From Bradyrhizobium sp. (GTDB taxonomy: Bacteria; Pseudomonadota; Alphaproteobacteria; Rhizobiales; Xanthobacteraceae): a stretch of DNA of 44,128 bases. The stretch covers positions 1 to 44,128 of the forward strand of contig NZ_SSNA01000108.1 of the NCBI RefSeq assembly GCF_004799445.1, written 5' to 3'. The notes under the pieces were generated by a model. It was not told the DNA's origin. It did no database searches and was given only the letters and a program-made list of their open reading frames with translations. The position numbers and the translations under genes are program-made. Below are positions 7,699-15,162 of the stretch, piece by piece; position 1 is the first letter of the stretch; each line of letters begins with the position of its first letter.

Positions 7699-9087
7699 AT
7701 GAGCACGCTCGACACCGGCCTCACGCTGATCCGCACCGCCGCCGGCCGTGTCTCCGCGGCCAATGGCTGGATGGGCAACGCGTTCAAGAGCTGGATGCCG
7801 ACCGGGCTTTACGCCCGCGCGCTGCTGATCATGATCGTGCCGATGGTGGTGCTGCAATCGGTGGTGGCGTTCGTGTTCATGGAGCGGCACTGGAATACGG
7901 TCACGCGGCATCTGTCCGCGGCGGTGGTGCAGGATATCGCCGCCTTGATCGACGTCTACAAGGGCTATCCGCAGGACAAGGACCGCGCGCAGTTGCGGCG
8001 CATCGCCCAGCAGCGGCTGGGGCTGGTGGTGGATTTCCTCCCGGTCGGCGACATGCCGCCGCCCGGCCCGAAGCCGTTCTTCTCGCTGCTCGACCAGACG
8101 CTCTCGGTCCAGTTGGGCCGGCAAATCGCAAAGCCGTTCTGGATCGATACCGTCGGCCGCTCCAACCTGGTCGAAATCCGCATTCAGCTCGACGACGCGG
8201 TAATGCGCATCTTCGCCCAGCGCAGCGCGGCCTATGCCTCGAATTCGGAGATCTTCCTGTTCTGGATGGTCGGCACCTCGTCGATCCTGCTGATTGTCGC
8301 GGTGCTGTTCCTGCGCAACCAGATCAAGCCGATCCTGCGGCTTGCGGATGCCGCCGAGAGCTTCGGCAAGGGCCGCGAGGCGCCCCACTTCCGGCCCCGC
8401 GGGGCGCGCGAAGTGCGCCGCGCCGCGCACGCCTTCCTGGAGATGAAGGGGCGCATCGAGCGCTCGATCGAGCAGCGCACCGCGATGCTGGCCGGCGTCA
8501 GCCACGATCTGCGCACCATCCTGACCCGCTTCAAGCTCGAACTGGAGTTGATCGGCGACAGTCCCGAGGTCGACGGCATGCGCAAGGATGTCGACGAGAT
8601 GGCCGGCATGCTGGAGGATTATCTCGCCTTCGCGCGCGGCGACAGCGGCGAGCAGGCGCAGCCGACCGACATGACTCTGGCGCTGGAGGAGTTGCGCGGC
8701 GATGCCGAGCGCAACGGCCACATCGCCACCGTGGCGTTTCACGGCCTGCCGGTGGTGACGGTGAAGCCGGCGGCGTTCAAGCGCTGCCTTGCCAATCTCG
8801 TGTCGAATGCGGCACGGCACGCCAACACGATTTCAATCACCGGTTATCGCGATCACCGCTATCTGACGATCACCGTCGACGACGACGGGCCGGGCATTCC
8901 GCAGACCATGCGCGAGGAAGTGTTCAAGCCGTTCCTGCGGCTCGATGACGCCCGCAACCAGGATGAGGGCGGCACCGGCCTCGGTCTGGCGATCGCCCGC
9001 GACATCGCCCGCTCGCATGGCGGCGACATCACGCTTGGCGACAGCCCGATGGGCGGGCTTCGCGCCGCGGTGCGGATCCCGGTGTGA
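7699..9087 (+). CDS. EnvZ-type sensor histidine kinase
   Basis: 462 aa. Membrane segments are at about 42-62 and 187-206, enclosing a periplasmic sensor of some 120 residues. Then follow HAMP (about 207-260), the dimerisation H-box with phospho-acceptor H269 (LAGVSHDLRTILTRFKLE), the N-box (CLANLVSNAARHA), G1 (DDDGPGIP) and G2 (GGTGLGLAIA). All residues needed for autophosphorylation are present. It is the likely partner of the response regulator directly upstream in the same direction. The sensor domain gives no clue to the signal; it has several prolines (DMPPPGPKPFF) and no cysteine. Confidence 0.92.
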   Translation: MSTLDTGLTLIRTAAGRVSAANGWMGNAFKSWMPTGLYARALLIMIVPMVVLQSVVAFVFMERHWNTVTRHLSAAVVQDIAALIDVYKGYPQDKDRAQLRRIAQQRLGLVVDFLPVGDMPPPGPKPFFSLLDQTLSVQLGRQIAKPFWIDTVGRSNLVEIRIQLDDAVMRIFAQRSAAYASNSEIFLFWMVGTSSILLIVAVLFLRNQIKPILRLADAAESFGKGREAPHFRPRGAREVRRAAHAFLEMKGRIERSIEQRTAMLAGVSHDLRTILTRFKLELELIGDSPEVDGMRKDVDEMAGMLEDYLAFARGDSGEQAQPTDMTLALEELRGDAERNGHIATVAFHGLPVVTVKPAAFKRCLANLVSNAARHANTISITGYRDHRYLTITVDDDGPGIPQTMREEVFKPFLRLDDARNQDEGGTGLGLAIARDIARSHGGDITLGDSPMGGLRAAVRIPV

Positions 9088-9132
9088 GCGACAATTGTGG
9101 TGGGTAGCGCTGCTGCAGTACGGCGCGCTGTG

Positions 9133-9235
9133 CCCTCTCCCCCCTTGCGGGGGAGAGTTGGAGAGGGGGGTAACCACGAGCACCGAGCTTGCGGCTTACC
9201 CCTCTCCCTAACCCTCCCCCGCAAGGGGGGAGGGA
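9133..9235. repeat. Palindromic repeat (family B)
   Basis: CCCTCTCCCCCCTTGCGGGG ... CCTCCCCCGCAAGGGGGGAG. The inner arms are GGAGAGGGGGGTAA and TTACCCCTCTCC. Copies of the same family are at 33311-33412 and 36688-36790. It lies at the end of the histidine kinase gene. Confidence 0.88.
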
Positions 9236-9248
9236 ATAATGGGAGCCG

Positions 9249-9782
9249 CTACTTCGGCACCAGGCCCTTGAGCTTTTCGGCGTCCTTGATGTTGAGCTTG
9301 AAGCCGCCGGGCATCACGATGTCGCCCGGTTTCTGGTCGGGCTTGCAGGCCCCCAGCCACTTCGCCTCGACCGTCATGGTGGTGTCGCGCGGCACGCCGG
9401 CGGGGCCATGTTCGCTGTGCGCGGTGGTCTTGATGGTGTAGGCGGAATTGAAATCGCCGGATATCTCCGCATGCGAGGTCATCGACATGCCCGCCACGCT
9501 GCACTCGGAATCGGTGACATAGCCGGTCGCGGTCCGCTGGATATCGCGCTTGGAGCAAACTTCCTTCGACATCGGCGAGAACGAGGTAGCCATCTCCTTG
9601 TCGGTGGTCTCGTCGGTGCAGTGCTGCATCGTCATTTCGGGCAGCGGCGAGCCGGTCCGTACCATCTTCATTTCCCACAGACCCGCCTTGCGAAGCGGCA
9701 TTTCCACCGCGCCGGCGTCGAGCGCCGGCAACAACGCCAGCAGACAGGGCCCCAGGCAAATTGAAAGAAGCTGTCGCGTCAT
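9249..9782 (-). CDS. DUF3617 domain-containing exported protein
   Basis: 177 aa from ATG 9782; a GTG at 9791 would add three residues. The N-terminus (MTRQLLSICLGPCLLALLPALDAGA) is a signal peptide, so the protein is periplasmic. The mature part starts with the DUF3617 pattern (MPLRKAGLWEMKMV...MTMQHCTDETTD), continues with a Cys-containing SECSVAG strand and ends with KWLGACKPDQKPGDIVMPGG. Four Cys in the mature region could form two disulfides. The function of DUF3617 is unknown. It probably shares a promoter region with the next minus-strand gene (43 bp upstream), itself a small exported protein. Confidence 0.8.
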   Translation of the reverse strand: MTRQLLSICLGPCLLALLPALDAGAVEMPLRKAGLWEMKMVRTGSPLPEMTMQHCTDETTDKEMATSFSPMSKEVCSKRDIQRTATGYVTDSECSVAGMSMTSHAEISGDFNSAYTIKTTAHSEHGPAGVPRDTTMTVEAKWLGACKPDQKPGDIVMPGGFKLNIKDAEKLKGLVPK

Positions 9783-9825
9783 GCTCCGCACTCCCGGTGA
9801 AATGCCGAAGACGGATTAATTGGAT

Positions 9826-10116
9826 TCAGTATTTGGTGCGTAGCGGCTGCTGGTCGGCGCCGTAGGGCACCCAGCGGCAGGCAAAGGAAACGTAGCCGCC
9901 ATATTGCGGGTCCACGGCCAGGAATTTCACCACCTTGCCGTATTTGGCGCAGTGATCGACCGCGATCTGGCGGGCATCCGTCGTCGTCGCCATCTCATAG
10001 GCGATAATGCCGCCGGTATCGTTGCCCTTGAAGGGTGGCACCCAATCGGCCAGCGCCGGCGCGGACGCCAGCATTGCGCAGACGGTAACCAGGCTCGCGG
10101 CCCCAATGATTCGCAT
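9826..10116 (-). CDS. Small exported protein of unknown function
   Basis: 96 aa from ATG 10116 with GGAG about 8 bases upstream. Residues 1-23 (MRIIGAASLVTVCAMLASAPALA) are a signal peptide with cleavage after ALA. The mature 73 residues contain two Cys (DHCAKYGK and FACRWVPYG) that could form one disulfide, and a GNDTGGIIAYE segment. I recognise no named family. It is probably co-transcribed with the DUF3617 gene downstream. Confidence 0.75.
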   Translation of the reverse strand: MRIIGAASLVTVCAMLASAPALADWVPPFKGNDTGGIIAYEMATTTDARQIAVDHCAKYGKVVKFLAVDPQYGGYVSFACRWVPYGADQQPLRTKY

Positions 10117-10282
10117 CGCAGACTCCGTTTTTCTTGGGGACTACCTTAGAGCGCCTCGGTGGCCATGAAAAGAACGGCAAAGGGTTTGCTGCGGACTTCT
10201 TGGCAGGTGTTGCCGCGTTGCACTTGACCTCGTGCGCGCGGCGCGGCACGGTTCGTTCGTTCGATCATCCGGCGGACCGTCC

Positions 10283-10771
10283 ATGCACGACTTCTTCACA
10301 TTCTCTCCGAAAACCTGGCTTTCTCGGAAAACAGGCTTTGGCGCGGCGCTGGGCGCCCTGCTCGGCCTGTTGGCGTTCGGCCAGGCGGCCGAAGCAGCCA
10401 ATCCGCTGGAGCTGAATTTCTGGCTGTCCGGTCCGAAATATGAGGGGCGGATCAAGTCTTGTGAGGCCGCGCTGGGGACGATCACCTCGCAGTTCCAGGA
10501 AAAAGAGAGCACCTTCTGGAATTCGTCGCTGCAGATCACAGCCTATGGCCGGATCCACGAGACCGCCTACCGGCCATGGCAATCGGACAATATTCCGCGC
10601 CGCTACTGCAGCGGCGACGTGATGCTGAGCGACGGCAAGCTGCGCGCCGTCCATTACTCGATCATCGAGGATGGCGGTTTTGCCGGCTACAATGAAGGCG
10701 TCGAATGGTGCGTGACCGGGCTTGATCGCAACTGGGCCTATAATCCCGGCTGCAGGGCCGCACAGCCCTGA
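10283..10771 (+). CDS. Exported protein of unknown function with four cysteines
   Basis: 162 aa from ATG 10283; an in-frame start at 10232 is possible but less likely. Residues 1-38 hold a long signal peptide (hydrophobic core FGAALGALLGLLAFGQAAEA). The mature part has Cys in RIKSCEAAL, RYCSGDV, EWCVTGL and NPGCRAAQ, likely two disulfides, plus several aromatic residues (TFWNSSLQITAYGRIHETAYRPW). I do not recognise the family. The next gene on the same strand, 140 bp away, is a secreted ribonuclease T2; any relation between them is speculative. Confidence 0.75.
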   Translation: MHDFFTFSPKTWLSRKTGFGAALGALLGLLAFGQAAEAANPLELNFWLSGPKYEGRIKSCEAALGTITSQFQEKESTFWNSSLQITAYGRIHETAYRPWQSDNIPRRYCSGDVMLSDGKLRAVHYSIIEDGGFAGYNEGVEWCVTGLDRNWAYNPGCRAAQP

Positions 10772-10853
10772 TTCCAGGGCGGGTTTCTCCCCAACTTTTT
10801 CTAGGTCTTGACCCCGGTGCTTCTACCGGTTCACCTTATTTCCACTTTTGTTC

Positions 10854-10881
10854 TTGAAATGTTCCGGCCAACTGCTAGGCT
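10854..10881 (+). promoter_or_regulatory. Possible sigma-70-type promoter for the ribonuclease T2 gene
   Basis: TTGAAA (10854-10859), a 16-bp spacer and TAGGCT (10876-10881), 30 bp before the start codon at 10912. The spacing is acceptable and the -10 match is weak. Confidence 0.35.
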
Positions 10882-10911
10882 TCCGGCATCGTCTGGCATG
10901 AGGGCATCACC

Positions 10912-11637
10912 ATGTTTGGTTTTCAGTCGGGTTGGATGGCGCGGATTCCCGTCGGCTTCAGCCGGTTCATCTTCGTGGCGCTGATCGGCATCGCCGGGGT
11001 CTCCTTCTCCTGGGTCGGAACCGCTTCGGCGCAGGATCGCCGGCAGAACACGCCCGGTGAGTTCGATTTCTACGTGCTGTCGCTGTCGTGGTCGCCCTCC
11101 TTCTGCGAGGAGGCCTCGGAGCGCGGCAGCAGCGGGCGTTCACAAGCCCAATGCGGGGCACGGCCATTTTCCTTCGTGGTCCATGGCCTGTGGCCGCAAT
11201 ACGAACATGGCTTTCCCGATTATTGCGAGCGGCCCTCCCCGCGGCTCGATCGCAACATCATGTCGTCGATGCTGGATCTGATGCCAGCGCCCGGGCTGAT
11301 CTTCAACGAGTGGGACAAGCACGGCACCTGCTCGGGGCTGTCGCCGCGGGCCTATTTCGAGACCATCCGCAAGGCGCGCTCCGCGGTGAAGATTCCCCCC
11401 GAATTTCTTGAACTTTCCGATCCGAAGACCGTCGCGCCGTCGGAAATCGAGGACGCCTTCATCAAGGCCAATCCCGGCCTGTCTGACGCCGCGATTGCGG
11501 TCACCTGCAACCGGACACGGCTCAGCGAAGTGCGCATCTGCATGAGCAAGGATCTCCAGTTCCGCGCCTGCGAAGAGATCGATCGCCGCGGCTGCCGACG
11601 TGAGCAGGTGGTGATGCCGCCCGTCCGCGGCGGGTAA
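10912..11637 (+). CDS. Ribonuclease T2 family protein
   Basis: 241 aa from ATG 10912 (ATG 10936 is an alternative). A signal peptide ends near residue 40 (VSFSWVGTASA), so it is periplasmic or secreted. Both catalytic segments are intact: CAS I with H91 (FSFVVHGLWPQ) and CAS II with E133, K136 and H137 (FNEWDKHGTC). FDFYVLSLSWSPSFC and the Cys pattern (C65, C81, C105, C140 and others) also fit. It cleaves single-stranded RNA at the 3' side via a 2',3'-cyclic phosphate, probably for scavenging external RNA. The C-terminus ends in VMPPVRGG. Confidence 0.92.
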   Translation: MFGFQSGWMARIPVGFSRFIFVALIGIAGVSFSWVGTASAQDRRQNTPGEFDFYVLSLSWSPSFCEEASERGSSGRSQAQCGARPFSFVVHGLWPQYEHGFPDYCERPSPRLDRNIMSSMLDLMPAPGLIFNEWDKHGTCSGLSPRAYFETIRKARSAVKIPPEFLELSDPKTVAPSEIEDAFIKANPGLSDAAIAVTCNRTRLSEVRICMSKDLQFRACEEIDRRGCRREQVVMPPVRGG

Positions 11638-11763
11638 GCAGCAGTACGTTCCCCGGATGCTGCGCAGCGTCATCAGCGCGTTCACGCGCGTCTTCGACGC
11701 GCTATGTCTTTCGGCGTGGTGCGCTGCTGGTCCGGGGGCCCTGCCCCGCCGCCAAACGTGTGG

Positions 11764-11815
11764 GTCCCGGCTCCGCGGAGCAGCGTAAAGAACGCTGCAC
11801 CGCGTCCGGGACACG
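11764..11815. repeat. Palindromic repeat (family E)
   Basis: GTCCCGGCTCCGCGGAGCAG, then CGTAAAGAACG, then CTGCACCGCGTCCGGGACAC. A second copy, with GCGCTGAAGAGGCGC in the middle, is at 21214-21269. Confidence 0.75.
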
Positions 11816-11866
11816 TAAACCAACGCCTCTTTGCTCATTAGCCCACCGTGGCGTACTGCTGGCGGC

Positions 11867-12727
11867 ATGAACTATCGTCACGCCTTTCATGCCGGCGGCT
11901 TCGCCGATGTCATCAAGCACATCGTGCTGGTGCGCATGCTCACCTATCTGCAGGACAAGCAGGCCGCGTTTCGCGTCATCGACACCCATGCCGGCGCCGG
12001 GGTCTACGATCTCACCGGCGAGGAGGCGCGCCGTGGCGGCGAATGGCTGACGGGCATTGCGCGCATCATGCAGGCGCGATTCTCGGAAACCGCGCTGCCG
12101 CTGCTACAGCCCTATCTCGACATCGTCAGGGCCTTCAATCCGGAAAGCCCGCTCAAGACCTATCCGGGATCGCCGCTGATCGCGCGGGCGTTGCTGCGGC
12201 CACAGGATCGCCTGACCGCCTGCGAGGTCGAGCCGAAAGCGCGCAAACGGCTGATCGAGGCGCTGCGCCGCGACACCCAGGCCCGCGTGGTCGACCTCGA
12301 TGGCTGGACGGCGTTGCCCGCCTTCGTGCCCCCGAAGGAGCGGCGCGGCCTGGTCCTGATCGATCCGCCGTTCGAAAAAAAGGACGAGTTTGGGCGCCTG
12401 GCCTCGGGCTTTGCGGAAGCCTTCGCGAAATGGCCGACCGGCAGCTACCTCATGTGGTACCCGGTCAAGAGCCGGCGCGCCACGGACGACCTGGCGCGGC
12501 AGGTCGCGCAGGCAGTTGCGGCCGGCACGCCGCCGGGGACGTGCCTGCGACTGGAGTTCAGCGTCGCGCCGCGGGCCGCCGAGGCCGGCCTGGTCTCGGC
12601 AGGGCTCCTGATCGTCAATCCACCGTGGAAGCTGATGGGCGAACTCAAGGCGATCCTTCCCGAACTCGAAAAGCCGCTCGGCCAGGGCGGCGCCGGCCGG
12701 TTCAGGCTCGAGACGCCCAAGCCTTAG
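11867..12727 (+). CDS. rlmJ: 23S rRNA (adenine(2030)-N6)-methyltransferase
   Basis: It methylates A2030 of 23S rRNA with S-adenosylmethionine. 286 aa from ATG 11867 (MNYRHAFHAGGFADVIKHIVL), the usual start of RlmJ. VIDTHAGAGVYDL is the SAM-binding loop. The catalytic DPPF motif begins at D166 (LVLIDPPFEKKDEF), equivalent to the DPPY of the E. coli enzyme. SPLIARALLRPQDRLTACEVEP and LMWYPVK are also conserved. It stands alone; the upstream gap holds a family E repeat. Confidence 0.93.
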   Translation: MNYRHAFHAGGFADVIKHIVLVRMLTYLQDKQAAFRVIDTHAGAGVYDLTGEEARRGGEWLTGIARIMQARFSETALPLLQPYLDIVRAFNPESPLKTYPGSPLIARALLRPQDRLTACEVEPKARKRLIEALRRDTQARVVDLDGWTALPAFVPPKERRGLVLIDPPFEKKDEFGRLASGFAEAFAKWPTGSYLMWYPVKSRRATDDLARQVAQAVAAGTPPGTCLRLEFSVAPRAAEAGLVSAGLLIVNPPWKLMGELKAILPELEKPLGQGGAGRFRLETPKP

Positions 12728-12987
12728 GCCCGGTCCCGCGCGGTGCGCCGTGAAAAGTCCAATAGGCAATGTGCCGGAAACCGTATTAAGCTTGGGCCCA
12801 TTGATCGGCTTTACGTTCCGCTTCCGCAAATGGTAGCGGCGGAGTGACAAGGCCTCAGATATTTTAAAGGCGGATCGCAGCTCATCGCCCGATCCGCCCG
12901 GATGGCCAAGGTTTCCGGCAGCGAATGTCCGGTCGGCCGATACGCGGGGGGCGTAGCGGCGGAGCAATGCGGGGGAGGAGTTTCCCG
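12728..12987 (+). other. Leader region of the cold-shock gene
   Basis: 260 bp with no gene. An AT-richer stretch (CAGATATTTTAAAGGCGGAT) at about 12857-12876 and several short hairpins, for example GCGGATCGCAGC / GCCCGATCCGC, precede a strong GGGGGAGGAG ribosome-binding site at 12971-12980. Long structured leaders are typical of cspA-type genes. Whether this one folds as a thermosensor cannot be told by eye. Confidence 0.35.
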
Positions 12988-13203
12988 ATGGCCATGACTG
13001 GAACGGTCAAGTTCTTCAACGGAGAACGTGGCTATGGCTTCATCAAGCCGGATGACGGCGGTCGCGATGTATTCGTCCACATCACGGCGGTCGAGCAGGC
13101 CGGCTTGAAGGATCTGACCGAAGGACAGCGCATCACATTCGAGGTCGAACCGGACAAGAAGGGCAAAGGCCCCAAGGCGGTCAACCTCGTGATTTCCTCG
13201 TGA
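12988..13203 (+). CDS. Cold-shock protein, CspA family
   Basis: 71 aa single cold-shock domain that binds single-stranded RNA and DNA. RNP1 is RGYGFIKPD and RNP2 is DVFVHITAV; the N-terminal TGTVKFFNGERG is typical. The start at ATG 12988 is set by the strong ribosome-binding site GGGGGAGGAG eight bases upstream; ATG 12994 would also give a complete domain. The protein ends at VNLVISS. It is monocistronic, with a long leader upstream. Confidence 0.93.
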   Translation: MAMTGTVKFFNGERGYGFIKPDDGGRDVFVHITAVEQAGLKDLTEGQRITFEVEPDKKGKGPKAVNLVISS

Positions 13204-13273
13204 GCTCAAGGCACACGGCGAAACGGAATGAATTCCTGCGTGGGAAATCAAGGCCCTGGGCCGGCGTTGCGGC

Positions 13274-14113
13274 TCAGACGGTCGCGGCGTGCATGATGTG
13301 GCCACCCCTGGCGGGCGCCGATCGTTCGGCTTCCGGGAAGAAGCGCGCGGCCAGGCGCTCCGGCCCGATATCATCGACGTGACCAAAGCCGATCGCGCTC
13401 AGTTCGGCGCGCAGCCGCTCGGTATCGAAATAGCACTGGATCCGCTCGCCAAGGGCTGCGACCCGTTCGGCAAGCGCCTGGTGCGCCATGCGACCGGCCG
13501 GCGCGATCGAGGCCGGCGGGTTGACGTAGTCGAACACCACTTCGCCGCCGCCGGGCAGCCCGGCAATCAGCGCAAGCGTCGATAAGACGGCTTGTTCGGT
13601 GAGATAGGGCACGACGCCAAGCCAGCTGAAGAAGGTTCGCGCGTCACGATCGAAGCCTGCAGCGCCAAGCGCGTCAGCCAATGTCTGCCGTTCGAAATCA
13701 ACGGGTACGAAGGCAAGCGTATCGGGCACCGCAATCGCGGCGGCGCTGAGCTTGTCGCGCTTCCACGCCTGCGTGGCGGGATGATCGATCTCGAAGATCC
13801 GCAGGCGCCCAGCAAGACCGATGCGATAGGCGAGCGTATCAAGCCCGGCTCCGAGCACGACAAGCTGCCGCGCGCCGTTTTCGACCGCGACGTTCAACGC
13901 GTCCTCGGCAATGCGCGAGCGCGCCGCGATGAACCAGCGCAGCCGCGGGCCCGACGGATGCGCACGCGCATGGTCAAGCGAAGCCTCGTTGTCGGAGCCG
14001 AGAATACGCGCGGCGAGCGGGTCGACGAGGATCGAGGCGCTGTCCAGCACCTGATGCGCCGCGCGCAAGCGGGCAGCGCCCAACGCGGTCAGACTTGGCT
14101 GTCCCGGCTGCAT
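13274..14113 (-). CDS. Class I SAM-dependent methyltransferase, leucine-carboxyl-methyltransferase-like
   Basis: 279 aa from ATG 14113. The N-terminal SLTALGAARLRAAHQVLD, RSRIAEDALNVAVENGARQLVVLGAGLDTLAYR and IFEIDHPATQAWKRDKL are the signatures of the PPM/LCMT group (TIGR00027-type), in which the GAGLDT loop binds SAM and the IDHP segment follows. FFSWLGVVPYLTEQAV is the expected central motif. In bacteria these enzymes often O-methylate small carboxylates or secondary metabolites; the substrate here is unknown. It is a lone gene between a convergent cold-shock gene and a family L repeat. Confidence 0.82.
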   Translation of the reverse strand: MQPGQPSLTALGAARLRAAHQVLDSASILVDPLAARILGSDNEASLDHARAHPSGPRLRWFIAARSRIAEDALNVAVENGARQLVVLGAGLDTLAYRIGLAGRLRIFEIDHPATQAWKRDKLSAAAIAVPDTLAFVPVDFERQTLADALGAAGFDRDARTFFSWLGVVPYLTEQAVLSTLALIAGLPGGGEVVFDYVNPPASIAPAGRMAHQALAERVAALGERIQCYFDTERLRAELSAIGFGHVDDIGPERLAARFFPEAERSAPARGGHIMHAATV

Positions 14114-14125
14114 CCTTCAATTCTA

Positions 14126-14198
14126 GGGCATGATCCAGAGACTGGATACCGGCTTTCCGAAAAGCCTGCCCTCGGGCCCGACCCGAGGGATCATGCCC
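14126..14198. repeat. Palindromic repeat (family L)
   Basis: The outer arms are GGGCATGATCC and GGATCATGCCC (14126-14136 and 14188-14198). The inner stem is CCCTCGGGCCCGACCCGAGGG. The segment GATACCGGCTTTCCGAAAAG is shared with the common Bradyrhizobium CATGATC repeats. Confidence 0.75.
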
Positions 14199-14218
14199 AA
14201 ACCACGTCCGCACGAGGC

Positions 14219-14247
14219 AAAAAAATCCCGGCCGCGATGCGGCCGGG
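14219..14247 (-). terminator. Rho-independent terminator of the outer-membrane protein gene
   Basis: A perfect 9-bp stem CCCGGCCGC / GCGGCCGGG with a GAT loop (14227-14247) is followed, in the minus direction, by A then a run of seven T (14219-14225 are all A on the plus strand). It lies 30 bp after the stop codon of the gene at 14278-14901. Confidence 0.9.
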
Positions 14248-14277
14248 AGTTGGTGTCCGGATATTTTCTTGTTGCTC

Positions 14278-14901
14278 TCAGAAGTGATAATTCACGCCGG
14301 CGCGAACTGTCCCAAACCGGTAGCCGTTCGGCAGGCCGGTGATGGTGAAGGTGCTGTCGGCGAGATCGACATAGAGATATTCGACCTTGGCGCTCCAGTT
14401 CGTCGCAAGGCCGAATTCGGCGCCGACGCCCGCGGTCCAGCCGGCGTTGGTGTGGGTTTCCGACAGCCCGAATGTCTCACCCTTCAATTCGCCGAAGGCC
14501 AAACCCGCGGTGCCGTAGAACAAGACATTGTTGAACGCATAGCCGGCGCGGCCGCGCACCGTGCCGAACCATGGATTGGAGAACTTCCACGGCGCGAATG
14601 TATTCGAGGCGCCGGTGGCATCGAGGTCGCCTTCAATACCGAACACCCACGGACCCGATTGCCAGTTGTAGCCGCCCTGCACGCCACCCACGAGACCCGA
14701 TGGCTGGGTCAGATTGTTGTCGACGGAGCCCCAGGCATAGCCGAGATTGCCGCCGAGATAGGGACCGGCCCAGCTATAGGCATTCAACGGCTGGTTGACG
14801 GTGTAAGGCGCGCGCGATCCGTAGGGAAGGTCGGCTGCCTGCGCCGACGCCGTCCAACCCGCGGCGATCACCGCCACGGCGCCCAAAACGATCCTGCTCA
14901 T
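14278..14901 (-). CDS. Outer-membrane beta-barrel protein, Omp25/Omp31-like
   Basis: 207 aa from ATG 14901 with a GGGGAGAG ribosome-binding site. A signal peptide covers residues 1-22 (ends ASAQA). The mature protein starts ADLPYG, then AYSWAGPYLGGNLGYAWG, and shows alternating aromatic/glycine beta strands (GGVQGGYNWQSGPWVFGIEGDLDATG, GRAGYAFNNVLFYGTAGLAFGE, NWSAKVEYLYVDL) and a final VRAGVNYHF ending in Phe, as required for barrel assembly. This is the 8-stranded OmpA-like group abundant in Rhizobiales. It has its own terminator, so it is monocistronic. Its precise role (structural or adhesin) is unknown. Confidence 0.9.
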   Translation of the reverse strand: MSRIVLGAVAVIAAGWTASAQAADLPYGSRAPYTVNQPLNAYSWAGPYLGGNLGYAWGSVDNNLTQPSGLVGGVQGGYNWQSGPWVFGIEGDLDATGASNTFAPWKFSNPWFGTVRGRAGYAFNNVLFYGTAGLAFGELKGETFGLSETHTNAGWTAGVGAEFGLATNWSAKVEYLYVDLADSTFTITGLPNGYRFGTVRAGVNYHF

Positions 14902-15162
14902 CACTCACTCTCCCCAACACAACTGCCATGATCGTTCGTTTCACAGGCATCAAAGACCCGCGGCGACGTGGACCGGCATGGTTACGGAATTCCACTCTTT
15001 ACTGATCAGATTTATCGAGACTTTTAAGTTAAAGGGTTGTTAAGGGCGGTTACCGCCCGCTCAGCATTGTTAAGAAAGCGTTGCAGGCGATCCGCCGCAT
15101 GCCGGCTGCTGGCAGGGAGGCAGCGCTAGCGATGCGCGATGCCGGCGCTTAAGTTTGGGACG

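Noticed and set aside
15044..15058. GGGCGG-TTA-CCGCCC hairpin upstream of uvrC
   Set aside because: A short hairpin with no gene ending next to it in the right direction; could be an operator or chance, so not annotated.
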